In this document: piece after piece, positions 32,565 to 40,315 of the stretch
How positions within the stretch are numbered: position 1 is the first letter of the stretch
Layout: each line of letters opens with the position of its first letter
DNA from: an uncultured Oscillospiraceae bacterium
GTDB lineage: Bacteria > Bacillota > Clostridia > Oscillospirales > Oscillospiraceae
Length of the DNA: 43,947 nt
NCBI GenBank assembly: GCA_947629915.1
Contig: CANRFN010000039.1
Coordinates: 1-43,947, forward strand
Direction of reading: 5' to 3'
Translations under genes and position numbers: made by a program
Notes under the pieces: model-generated
Seen by the model: only the letters and a program-made list of their open reading frames with translations
What the model was told of the DNA's origin: nothing
Database searches by the model: none

Positions 32565-33263
32565 CTAAAATCTGTTGAACATCCGCTGGCGGACTTCTTC
32601 ATCGTCCGGCGGCTCCTTATGGCGGCAGAGCCACTTCACCTGATTGCGGTCTTTGGGCGCCACCTCCCGGTCCGGCACTTCCAGCACATACCGCTCGGAC
32701 ACGTTGATCACCTGGGTGGTGCGGTACCGCCGCTCCCGGGGATTCTGGATGTCGTAGCGTGCGTGGACGTGGCCGTGGAGGAGGTACATGGGACTGTACT
32801 TGTCTATGAGCTCCAGGAAGGTCTCAAAGCCCCGGTGGGCGGGGTCCTCCCGGTCTCCCACTCCCTTGGGTGGTGCGTGGGTGATCACGATGTCCACACC
32901 TCCGGCCCGCCAGAGGGCAAAGCGCAGCTTGTTCAGCCGGCGGTTCATCTGCTCCTCGGTGTACTGATAGGGGCCAGGGTTATACCGGAGGCAGCCGCCC
33001 AGGCCGAGGATCCGGTATCCGTTGAAGGTGACGAGGCCGCAGTCTATATCCACGCAGCCATCCGGGGGCTGGGTGAGATACCCCTTGTCGTGATTGCCGG
33101 GGACATACAGCAGGGGCTTGTTGCCCATGGTAACCAGGAACGCGAGGTATGAGGCCTTCAGGTCCCCGCAGGAGAGGATCAGGTCGTAATCGTCCAAACG
33201 GCCGGGCTGGTAGTAGTCCCAGAGGGCTTCGCACTCCTCATCCGAAACCGCCAATATCCGCAA
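32565..33263 (-). CDS. Calcineurin-like metallophosphoesterase
   Basis: The 232-residue protein carries the metallophosphoesterase motifs in order: SDEE at 7-10 (where most members have D-x-H), LSCGDLK near 30-36, PGNHDKG near 55-61, VITHAPPKG near 126-134 and LLHGHVHARYD near 161-171. It would hydrolyse a phosphodiester or phosphomonoester with two metal ions; the substrate is unknown. The first metal motif has Glu-Glu in place of the usual Asp-x-His, worth noting. The start is a TTG at 33263 preceded by AGGAGG at 8 bases. It lies 81 bases after the ParB-like/BMP gene and may be co-transcribed with it. No signal peptide. Confidence 0.82.
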   Translation of the reverse strand: MRILAVSDEECEALWDYYQPGRLDDYDLILSCGDLKASYLAFLVTMGNKPLLYVPGNHDKGYLTQPPDGCVDIDCGLVTFNGYRILGLGGCLRYNPGPYQYTEEQMNRRLNKLRFALWRAGGVDIVITHAPPKGVGDREDPAHRGFETFLELIDKYSPMYLLHGHVHARYDIQNPRERRYRTTQVINVSERYVLEVPDREVAPKDRNQVKWLCRHKEPPDDEEVRQRMFNRF

Positions 33264-33344
33264 CGCTGTTCCCTCCTGTCTGCTTCTCTGCAGATGTCTC
33301 TTCTCTCAGGTGTCTGCCATTGCTGTCCGCCAGTCCGCGGGGAA

Positions 33345-35345
33345 TCAGAGGCCCTCGCTGGCGTCTGCCTTCTCCGGCGGGATCAGCTCCCGGTGGATGC
33401 CCAGCACCCGCACCAGGGGCTGGCTCATGGGCATCAGCTCCTCAAACTTGGGGAAGCTGCCGATCACGTTGGAGCACAGCCAGTCCATGTGCAGCAGGTC
33501 CTGGGGCTCAAAGCCGTTCACGCCATCGTTCTTCAGGGTGCCGTCCTGGGCGGTGATCTCCCGGCGGAAGGGGTCCATGGAGCCGGAGCTCAGGTCCCGG
33601 AGCAGTAGCTTTGTCAGGGCACGCTGGCTCTCCGGCAGCTCGGGGCTGAACTCCACATCGATGACGCCGCTGTCCATGCCCCACCAGTAGTTCACGGCCT
33701 CGGGGTTGCCCTTGCGCTGGGTGTAGGTGCCGGCCAGCACGGAGCGCACGATGTTCTCGTAGAGCTTGCCCCACTTCCAGATGGGGGAGGCCAGCGGGGT
33801 GAGCCTGCCATCGTCCTGAACCTGGAAGGTGCCGAACTCCCCGAACTCCAGATAGCTGGGGTCGCTGGTGGGCACATCCCGGTTGGAGATGATCTTGCAG
33901 CCCATGTCCATGAGCCGCTGGGTGGCGCTGCCGGGGAGGCAGGACCAGTCCAGATACACCTTGGCCCGGGGGTTTGTCATCTGAGCGCCCAGGGCAAAGG
34001 CGTTGATGGAGGCGGGCACCCCCAGGATGGGATAGGAGCCCACATAGCCGATGCGGTTGTCGTCTGCGAGGGCGCCGGCGATGGCACCGGTGATGAACTT
34101 GCCCTCATAGGTGCGGCAGTAGTAGCTGCGGACACTGGAATAGGGGGTATCTGCCGAGCAGTTCAGGAACTTCACCTTGGGGTACTTTACCGCCGCCTTC
34201 AGGGTCTCGTGGACCATGGGCGGGGTGGTGGTAAAGACCACCTGGGCGCCGTTGTCCACCGCCTGCTGCAGGAGGGCCTCCACTTGCTCCGGGCTGTCTG
34301 CGTGGGAGTAGGTGCGCACGGAGATCTTGTCTCCCAAGGCCTCCTCCAGATAGGCCCGGCCCTGGTCGTGACCGCGGGTCCAGTTGCTGCACTCGGGGCA
34401 GCCCTGGTAGATGAAGGCGATCTTCAGCACGTCAGAGCCGGTCACCACGGTGGCGGTCTTGGTGATGATCTTGCTGATGAGGCCCTTGTTCTCCGGCTCC
34501 GTGGAGACAGGGGCAGTCTCCAGCTTCTTGGCGGGCTTCTCCGGGGCGGCGGTGGTAACCACATCGTCCCAGAGGGCGGAGATGGACTTCTTCAGCTCTT
34601 TGCCAGACATCTCCGCCAGGTTCTTATAGGGGTAGATCTGCAGCCAGAGGAGCAGGGCGTTCTCCGCCCCCAGCTCCTTCTCCGGGTGGTCCGCCTGGAC
34701 CGCGGTGAAGGCGTCCCGGAAGTAGGTCCAGCTGGAGAGGAAGCTGCGGCGCTCGTCCTCCGTCCATTTCTCATCGGGGTCTTTGCCCAGCCGCGCCTGC
34801 AGACGGGCATAGTTGCCGGGCTTGGTATATTGAATGTCGTAGATGCCGGCGATCTTAAAGAAGTCCAGGAACTCCTGGTATGCCTTCTCCCGGGGCGTTT
34901 CCCAGCTCTCCGGCAGCACACGCTTGATCACAGCGGGGATCCGGGCGGCGCCGAAGTACTTCAGCACGCTCACCCGCTTGTTGCCCTCCTGGACATAGAA
35001 ACGGCCCATATATTCATAGCACAGAATGGGATCGCGGATGCCCTCGTCAGAGAGGTGGGCATCGCAGAGTGCAATCCACTTGGCCGCAAATTCGCTGTCC
35101 TCTGCCAGGATGGGTAGGAACCCGGCACTGAACGCGGCGGTGCGGCCGGCCGTTTTGATTCCGGCGATCAGGTCCACCGGGATCTCCATGGTAGGGACTT
35201 CCTGTACAGACAGCAGGTTGTTGTTGGGCAGGATGTTGTCCAGCACTGCGGGGTAGGGGTCTTTCCCGGCGGCGGCCAGGTCCTTGCACTCCTTGAGCCC
35301 CATCTTCATAGCCTGGCTATACTCCAGCTTCGCACTTTGTAACAT
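33345..35345 (-). CDS. ParB-like/BMP (PnrA-like) fusion protein without signal peptide
   Basis: The 666-residue protein has two recognisable parts. Residues about 105-145 contain a ParB/sulfiredoxin-like motif (RFYVQEGNKRVSVLKYFGA, Gly121-Arg124), normally a nucleotide-binding GxxR site. A helical linker and an Ala/Pro/Lys-rich stretch near 262-290 lead to a BMP/PnrA-type periplasmic-binding fold at about 305-610 (LKIAFIYQG, VFTTTPPMVHETL, KVKFLNCSAD, GYVGSYPILGVPASINAFALG). Classical BMP proteins are lipoproteins that bind nucleosides. Here there is no signal peptide or lipobox, so it is probably cytoplasmic and may be a nucleoside-sensing regulator (inference). A CxxC sits in GCPECSNW. The ATG at 35345 follows TGGAG. 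It has a strong promoter and no ABC transporter genes beside it. Confidence 0.78.
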   Translation of the reverse strand: MLQSAKLEYSQAMKMGLKECKDLAAAGKDPYPAVLDNILPNNNLLSVQEVPTMEIPVDLIAGIKTAGRTAAFSAGFLPILAEDSEFAAKWIALCDAHLSDEGIRDPILCYEYMGRFYVQEGNKRVSVLKYFGAARIPAVIKRVLPESWETPREKAYQEFLDFFKIAGIYDIQYTKPGNYARLQARLGKDPDEKWTEDERRSFLSSWTYFRDAFTAVQADHPEKELGAENALLLWLQIYPYKNLAEMSGKELKKSISALWDDVVTTAAPEKPAKKLETAPVSTEPENKGLISKIITKTATVVTGSDVLKIAFIYQGCPECSNWTRGHDQGRAYLEEALGDKISVRTYSHADSPEQVEALLQQAVDNGAQVVFTTTPPMVHETLKAAVKYPKVKFLNCSADTPYSSVRSYYCRTYEGKFITGAIAGALADDNRIGYVGSYPILGVPASINAFALGAQMTNPRAKVYLDWSCLPGSATQRLMDMGCKIISNRDVPTSDPSYLEFGEFGTFQVQDDGRLTPLASPIWKWGKLYENIVRSVLAGTYTQRKGNPEAVNYWWGMDSGVIDVEFSPELPESQRALTKLLLRDLSSGSMDPFRREITAQDGTLKNDGVNGFEPQDLLHMDWLCSNVIGSFPKFEELMPMSQPLVRVLGIHRELIPPEKADASEGL

Positions 35346-35385
35346 GGTGTCACTCCATTACAAAACATTTTCCCTGACGCCGGCA

Positions 35386-35414
35386 ATCATACCCCCTGGA
35401 AACGGGAAAAGCAA
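35386..35414 (-). promoter_or_regulatory. Promoter of the ParB-like/BMP gene
   Basis: On the minus strand, TTGCTT (35414-35409) and TATGAT (35391-35386) are 17 bases apart, about 40 bases before the ATG. Confidence 0.65.
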
Positions 35415-35540
35415 CTGAGAGACCCTCCAAAGCTTACCCCTGCCCAGTACCATTTTTGTTGCAATATTGCCCATTCCGGCGGGTTTTCCATGAATATGAA
35501 TCGTTTCACCGTGAATTTGACATCTCCCTCTCCCTCCCTC

Positions 35541-35570
35541 TTGACAGCCCCTCCCCCGCTGCCGTAGACT
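35541..35570 (+). promoter_or_regulatory. Promoter of pcp
   Basis: TTGACA at 35541-35546 and TAGACT at 35565-35570 are spaced 18 bases. The -35 plus following bases (TTGACAGCCCCTC) are the same as in the GH78 promoter. Confidence 0.6.
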
Positions 35571-35595
35571 GCCCCTCAGAGAGGAGCGATCCGCA

Positions 35596-36258
35596 ATGAA
35601 AATCCTGGTTACCGCCTTCAATCCCTTCGGCGGGGAGGAGCAGAACGCCGCTGAAATGGTGCTCCAGCGCCTGCCGGAGAAGATCGGGGACATCGAACTC
35701 GTGAAGAGAATCATCCCCACAGAGTTCAACACCTGCGATCTCACCACGGCAGTCTACATCCAGAAGTATCAGCCCAACGCTGTACTGATGCTAGGTCAGG
35801 CCGCCAGCCGGGCCCAGCTCACACCGGAGCGGGTGGCCATCAACGTGGACGATGCACGCATCCCGGACAACGCCGGCAGCCAGCCGGTGGACAAGCCCAT
35901 CCGTCCAGACGGTCCGGCGGCGTACTTCAGCACTCTCCCCATCCGCGCCATGGCAGAGGCCATCCAGGCGGCGGGGGTACCGGCGGCCATCTCCAACAGC
36001 GCGGGCACCTTCGTCTGCAACCACCTGATGTACGGCGTCCTCCACTTTCTCCGGGACACCCCCTGGATCCTGGCGGGCTTCCTCCATGTGCCCATCACCC
36101 CGGAGCAGGCTGCAGGCAAGATCCCATCCCTGCCCATCGAGGACATCGAGAGGGGTGTCCTGGCAGCCCTGGAGGCCATTGCAGCAGCGGTGCGGGCAGA
36201 CCCCAAGGTGCTGCACCCCCGCAAGCGCTTTGCCCCGTTTGTCCTGAAGGGAATCTGA
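35596..36258 (+). CDS. pcp: Pyrrolidone-carboxylate peptidase (pyroglutamyl-peptidase I)
   Basis: The 220-residue length and sequence fit family C15 cysteine peptidases, which remove N-terminal pyroglutamate from peptides in the cytoplasm. It opens MKILVTAFNPFGG and has the catalytic triad Glu78 (LTPERVAINVDD), Cys141 (NSAGTFVCNHLMYGVLH) and His164 (GFLHVP). All motifs are intact. GAGGAG sits about 9 bases before the ATG. It is monocistronic between its own promoter and a shared bidirectional terminator. It has no link to its neighbours that I can see beyond peptide salvage. Confidence 0.93.
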   Translation: MKILVTAFNPFGGEEQNAAEMVLQRLPEKIGDIELVKRIIPTEFNTCDLTTAVYIQKYQPNAVLMLGQAASRAQLTPERVAINVDDARIPDNAGSQPVDKPIRPDGPAAYFSTLPIRAMAEAIQAAGVPAAISNSAGTFVCNHLMYGVLHFLRDTPWILAGFLHVPITPEQAAGKIPSLPIEDIERGVLAALEAIAAAVRADPKVLHPRKRFAPFVLKGI

Positions 36259-36368
36259 TCTGGTTCAGCTCAGTACACTGCAGCGAACACTTCTCCTGCC
36301 ATTCCCCGTTTTTCGTGTATTTCCGCCCATTTTGGACACCTTCCCGTGCAAATCCCGCCTAATAAACA

Positions 36369-36398
36369 GCAGAGGCCGGTCTCCCGGCCTCTGCTTTT
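36369..36398. terminator. Bidirectional terminator between pcp and the transketolase operon
   Basis: An 11-bp stem GCAGAGGCCGG with its complement closes a TCTC loop. TTTT follows on the plus strand and TGTTTATT on the minus strand. It serves the convergent ends of pcp (36258) and the transketolase C-subunit (36413). Confidence 0.85.
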
Positions 36399-36412
36399 AT
36401 CCATATGGGGAA

Positions 36413-37351
36413 TTAGAACTGCAGGGCTACCTCGGTGAGGTGCTCCGCGCTGAGGCCGAACTGCTTCAGCAGCGGCACCGCGGGGCCGGAGTGGCCGAAC
36501 TCATCGTTCACGCCCACTCTCTTTACCTTGCAGGGGATGCCGGACTCCGCGATCACGGCGCACACGGCCTCGCCCAGACCGCCGATGATGTTGTGCTCTT
36601 CGGCGGTGATGATCTTGCCGCACTCCCGGGCAGCTTGGAGCACCAGGTCGTTGTCCAGGGGCTTCACGGTGGCCATGTTGATGACCCGTGCGTGGACGCC
36701 CTTCTCCTCCAGGGCCTTGGCAGCCTCAATGGCCTCGGCTACCAGCAGGCCGTTGGCGATGATGGCCACATCGTTGCCCTCCGTGATCACTTCGCCCTTG
36801 CCGATCTCGAAGTGGAAGGTCTCGGGGTCGTGGAAGACGGGCACGGCGGAGCGGCCGAAGCGCATGTACACGGGGCCCTGGTGCTCATAGGCGGCGAACA
36901 CCATGGCCTTGGCCTCCACATCGTCTGCGGGGCTCATCACCACCATGCCGGGGATGGAGCGCATCAGGGCATAGTCCTCGCAGCACTGGTGGGAGGCGCC
37001 GTCCTCGCCCACGGAGATGCCGCCGTGGGTGCCGCCGATCTTCACGTTCAGGTGGGGATAGCCGATGGAGTTGCGGACCTGCTCGAAGGCCCGGCCGGCG
37101 GCGAACATGGCGAAGCTGGAGGCAAAGGGCACGAGACCCATTGCGGCGGCACCTGCTGCCACTGCCATCATGTTGCCCTCGGCGATGCCGCAGTCGTAAT
37201 GGCGGCCCGGGAAGGCCTTCTTGAAGATACCGGTCTTGGTAGCGCCGGCGAGATCGGCGTCAAAGACGATGACGTCATCGTGGGCCTCGCCCAGCATTTT
37301 CAGCGCGTTGCCGTAGCTCTCGCGGGTAGCGATCTTTTTCACGTCTGCCAT
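36413..37351 (-). CDS. Transketolase, C-terminal (pyrimidine-binding) subunit
   Basis: This 312-residue protein is the C-terminal half of a split transketolase: the pyrimidine-binding domain (DADLAGATKTG, GIAEGNMMAVAAGAAAMGLVPF with the Glu that activates thiamine diphosphate) and the transketolase C-domain (GIIGGLGEAVCAVIAESG). With its partner it moves two-carbon units between sugar phosphates in the pentose phosphate pathway. The ATG at 37351 begins one base past the stop of the N-subunit gene, and the GGAGG site lies inside that gene, so translation is coupled. A longer upstream frame is a shadow. Split transketolases are common in Clostridia. Confidence 0.92.
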   Translation of the reverse strand: MADVKKIATRESYGNALKMLGEAHDDVIVFDADLAGATKTGIFKKAFPGRHYDCGIAEGNMMAVAAGAAAMGLVPFASSFAMFAAGRAFEQVRNSIGYPHLNVKIGGTHGGISVGEDGASHQCCEDYALMRSIPGMVVMSPADDVEAKAMVFAAYEHQGPVYMRFGRSAVPVFHDPETFHFEIGKGEVITEGNDVAIIANGLLVAEAIEAAKALEEKGVHARVINMATVKPLDNDLVLQAARECGKIITAEEHNIIGGLGEAVCAVIAESGIPCKVKRVGVNDEFGHSGPAVPLLKQFGLSAEHLTEVALQF

Positions 37352-37352
37352 A

Positions 37353-38198
37353 TCATTCCGCCTCCAATTTCGCCAGCAGCGCATTGAGCTCGCCCATTGC
37401 CTGCTCGTATTCGGCATCGTTGGGCGCCTTGCCGTGCCACTCCACAGAGTTCGTCATATAGCTCACGTCTTTGCCCTTGATGGTGTGCATCACGATGCCG
37501 GTGGGCACGCCCTTGGTGGCCCGCGCCTCAGCCATGGCCTTCTCCATCTGTTCGAAGTCGTGGCCATCGATCTCGATCACATGCAGGCCGAACGCGGCCA
37601 GCTTGTCTGTGATGGGATACGGGCTCATGACCTTGTCAATCGGGCCATCGATCTGCAGGCCGTTGTTATCGATGATCACGGTGAGGTTGTCCAGCTTATA
37701 GTGGTGGGCGAACATCATGGCCTCCCACACCTGGCCCTCTTCGATCTCGCCATCGCCCAGAAGGGTGTACACCCGGCAGTCATTGCCCAGGTGCTTGGCG
37801 GCCAGTGCCATGCCGCAGGCTGCGGAGACGCCCTGGCCCAGGGAGCCGGTGGACATATCCACGCCGGGGGTGAGCACCATGTTGGGGTGTCCCTGCAGGT
37901 GGCTGCCGATCTGGCGGAGGGTCTTCAAATCCTCCCAGGGGAAGAATCCCCGCAGGGCCAGGGTGGCATAGAGGCCGGGGGCGGTGTGGCCCTTGGAGAG
38001 GACAAAACGGTCCCGGTTGGGGTTCTTGGGGTCTGCGGGATTGATGTTCAGCTCCTTGAAGTAGAGGTAGGTGAACATGTCGGCGGCGGAGAGGCTGCCG
38101 CCCGGGTGGCCTGCTTTAGCGGCGTGGGTGCCTTCGATGATACCCATGCGCACCTTGCAGGCAGCGATCTGCAATTGCTTCTTTTCGCTGGCTGTCAT
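37353..38198 (-). CDS. Transketolase, N-terminal (thiamine diphosphate-binding) subunit
   Basis: This 281-residue protein is the N-terminal half of split transketolase. It has GHPGGSLSAADMFTYLYF near 30-47, SKGHTAPGLYA near 68-78, and the thiamine diphosphate/Mg motif GDGEIEEGQVWEA near 148-160 ending with NN. AAGGAG lies about 10 bases before the ATG. It follows galM by 35 bases and precedes the C-subunit with a one-base gap, so the order is galM, N-subunit, C-subunit in one operon. Confidence 0.93.
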   Translation of the reverse strand: MTASEKKQLQIAACKVRMGIIEGTHAAKAGHPGGSLSAADMFTYLYFKELNINPADPKNPNRDRFVLSKGHTAPGLYATLALRGFFPWEDLKTLRQIGSHLQGHPNMVLTPGVDMSTGSLGQGVSAACGMALAAKHLGNDCRVYTLLGDGEIEEGQVWEAMMFAHHYKLDNLTVIIDNNGLQIDGPIDKVMSPYPITDKLAAFGLHVIEIDGHDFEQMEKAMAEARATKGVPTGIVMHTIKGKDVSYMTNSVEWHGKAPNDAEYEQAMGELNALLAKLEAE

Positions 38199-38233
38199 TA
38201 CGCTGTTGCTCCTTCCTAAGTACTAGGTCTCGA

Positions 38234-39286
38234 TTAAGACGCCGTGTGAATGCCGAACTGGTATACGGTCTCGGTGTCGTAGGGCTTGTCCGGGGTGATA
38301 ACCGCGCTGGGGAAATTGGGGTGGTTAGGGGCGTCCGGGAACACCTGGGTCTCCAGGCAGAAGCCGCACCGCTTTCCATAGGGGGTGTTGTCCTTGCCCA
38401 CAGGGCAGTCTTCCATGTAGTTGCCCGCATAGAACTGCAGGCCCGGCTGATCGGTGAGCACCTCCATGGCGATCCCGCTCTCCGGGGACCACACCTTGGC
38501 GGCGCTGTGCATCTTCTCCTCGCCCTGGTTGAGCACAAAGTTGTTGTCCCAGCCGCCAGCCCAGGAGAGCTGTTCGAACGGGTCGTCTATGCCGTCTCCG
38601 ATCTTCCGCGGGGTCCGGAGGTCCATCGGGGTGCCCGCCACCGGGGCGATCTCACCGGTGGGGATGGAGCGGGGATCGGTGGGGGTGTAGTAGTCCGCGT
38701 TCAGCTGGATGATGTGGTCTGTGATCGCGCCGCTGGCGTGGCCGTTCAGGTTAAAGTACGCGTGGTTCGTGAGGTTGCAGAGGGTCTTCTTGTCCGTCTC
38801 CGCGTGGTACTTGATCTCCAGGCCGTCTTCCAGCACGGTGTACCGCACCTGCACGGCGAGGTTTCCAGGATATCCGGCGTCCATGTCCGGGCTGTCCAGG
38901 GTGAGCAGAACGGCGTTCTCGGTAAGCTCCGCGATGGTCCAGACCTTGGTCCAGTATCCCGTGGTGCTGCCGTGAAGCTGGTTGGGTCCATCATTGGCCT
39001 CCAGGACATACTCCTTGCCGTCCAGGGTAAAGCGGGCGCCGCCGATCCGGTTGGCAAAGCGGCCCACGATGGCGCCGAGGTACTTTTGCTGTTGCCGATA
39101 CCCCTCTAAGGTATCCATACCCAGGAGCACATCCACCGGATTCCCGTTCCGGTCCGGCACCAACAGGGTGCGCAGAGAGGCCCCGTAGGTGATCACTGAG
39201 CAGCTGATTTTCGGACCGCGGAGGGTGACTTCCTCCACAGGTCTGCCGTCCGGCATGGTGCCGAACAGCTTGCGATCTGTCTGCAT
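38234..39286 (-). CDS. galM: Aldose 1-epimerase (mutarotase)
   Basis: The 350-residue protein fits galactose mutarotase in length and motifs. It has ITYGASLRTLLVPDRNG near 32-48, YLGAIVGRFANRIGGARF near 69-86, the HG of NQLHGSTTGY near 103-112, catalytic His in LTNHAYFNLNGH near 170-181 and the catalytic Glu of GFCLETQ near 309-315. It interconverts alpha and beta anomers of glucose, galactose or related sugars. The ATG at 39286 follows GGAGG at 8 bases and is preferred to the ATG seven codons earlier. As first gene of an operon with transketolase it probably supports sugar released by the glycosidases or pentose flow (inference). Confidence 0.92.
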   Translation of the reverse strand: MQTDRKLFGTMPDGRPVEEVTLRGPKISCSVITYGASLRTLLVPDRNGNPVDVLLGMDTLEGYRQQQKYLGAIVGRFANRIGGARFTLDGKEYVLEANDGPNQLHGSTTGYWTKVWTIAELTENAVLLTLDSPDMDAGYPGNLAVQVRYTVLEDGLEIKYHAETDKKTLCNLTNHAYFNLNGHASGAITDHIIQLNADYYTPTDPRSIPTGEIAPVAGTPMDLRTPRKIGDGIDDPFEQLSWAGGWDNNFVLNQGEEKMHSAAKVWSPESGIAMEVLTDQPGLQFYAGNYMEDCPVGKDNTPYGKRCGFCLETQVFPDAPNHPNFPSAVITPDKPYDTETVYQFGIHTAS

Positions 39287-39322
39287 TTTAGAAACCTCCT
39301 CAGGCAAATTTCACCAACAATC

Positions 39323-39351
39323 AGAATACCACAAACCGCTCAATTTTGCAA
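39323..39351 (-). promoter_or_regulatory. Promoter of the galM-transketolase operon
   Basis: On the minus strand, TTGCAA (39351-39346) and TATTCT (39328-39323) are 17 bases apart, about 37 bases before the ATG. Confidence 0.65.
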
Positions 39352-39512
39352 TTGTGAATTGGCGGTTCGCGTTGCTGAATAATGGACAATAGTTGTCTGG
39401 ACATACCAGGCAAAGCAGGGACAGCCCGGGGAATCTGGCAAGGGGCAGGACATCTCTTGTCCCAGCCGTCCGCAAGGTCTGTTTTCGCGATTTCGGCCTC
39501 CCGTTCCCCCTA

Positions 39513-39541
39513 TTGACGGCGCCCGCCGCAAAGTGTACACT
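39513..39541 (+). promoter_or_regulatory. Candidate plus-strand promoter upstream of the NUDIX gene
   Basis: TTGACG at 39513-39518 and TACACT at 39536-39541 are 17 bases apart. The -10 overlaps the near-palindrome GTGTACACTGTACA, a possible operator. Confidence 0.45.
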
Positions 39542-39873
39542 GTACAGGAATAGAGGTCCAATCCCGCGGGGATCGGCCTGTACCCGCTTGGAAAGTACAG
39601 AAATCCGGCATATGCGCTTCCCTGTTGTACACTGCTATCTACCACTATACCGTGGCAGGACGGGGAAAACAAGTGGCAAGCACTGGATTCTTTCCGGAGG
39701 GATTGGAGGATTGTACCCCATCGCCGGAAGCCAGATCCGCGGGAAGAGATTAGACCCAAGCCAGACATGTGAGAAGATCAGAAAACTGGACGGCATTGCG
39801 GCAGACGATCTCGGATCAGGCCGCCCACTCCGATGCCGCTCCCCGGCTTTTATGATACGGAGGGAATATACCA

Positions 39874-40299
39874 ATGAAAGAAATGACACGCGAAAAGAGC
39901 TGCGGCGCTGTGATATACCGCTTGGTAAATGGCGTCCCCCATTACCTGGTCCTGCACAGCACCCAGCGCCACTGGACCCTCTGCAAAGGCCATGTAGAGG
40001 GCGATGAGACGGAACATGAGACCGCCACCCGGGAGATCATGGAGGAGACCGGGCTCTCCGTCACCTTTGAAGACGGCTTTCGGGAGATGATTACATACTC
40101 TCCCCATCCGGGCGTCATGAAAGACGTGATCTTCTTCCTGGCACAGGCCAAAGAGGGGCCGATCACCTGCCAGGCGTGCGAGGTCCTTGAGGCAGGCTTC
40201 TTTCCCCTGGCGGAGGCCCTTGCCCATCTCACCCACGCATCGGATCGGGACGTACTGGACAAGGCAGACTGCTTCCTCAAGGTCTCGCAGCCCCTTTAA
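39874..40299 (+). CDS. NUDIX hydrolase, Ap4A-hydrolase-like
   Basis: The 141-residue protein has a perfect NUDIX box, Gly-x5-Glu-x7-Arg-Glu-x2-Glu-Glu-x-Gly, reading GHVEGDETEHETATREIMEE then TGL at about 39-61. It starts REKSCGAVIYRLVNGVPHYL and has HWTLCKGHVE before the box, as in bis(5'-nucleosyl)-tetraphosphatases of the asymmetric type. It would cleave dinucleoside polyphosphates or related diphosphates in the cytoplasm. GGAGGG lies about 9 bases before the ATG. The next gene starts 16 bases after its stop, so it heads a plus-strand run of four genes. Confidence 0.85.
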   Translation: MKEMTREKSCGAVIYRLVNGVPHYLVLHSTQRHWTLCKGHVEGDETEHETATREIMEETGLSVTFEDGFREMITYSPHPGVMKDVIFFLAQAKEGPITCQACEVLEAGFFPLAEALAHLTHASDRDVLDKADCFLKVSQPL

Positions 40300-40315
40300 G
40301 TAGAACCGCAACGAT

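Larger units (their letters stand above)
39287..39873. other. Intergenic region with a plus-strand promoter but no recognised gene
   Basis: The left edge carries the galM promoter. A plus-strand promoter-like pair at 39513-39541 would transcribe 330 bases ahead of the NUDIX gene. GTGTACACTGTACA-like and TTGTACACTG words occur at 39533-39547 and 39624-39635. No open frame has a ribosome site until 39874. A long leader or small RNA is possible but unproven. Confidence 0.4.

Noticed and set aside
36413..38198. 1-deoxyxylulose-5-phosphate synthase
   Set aside because: The two-subunit split and motifs fit split transketolase; DXS is a single chain of about 620 residues.
39542..39853. 6S RNA, RNase P RNA or tmRNA in the gap before the NUDIX gene
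   Set aside because: None of their conserved sequence signatures could be found by eye.
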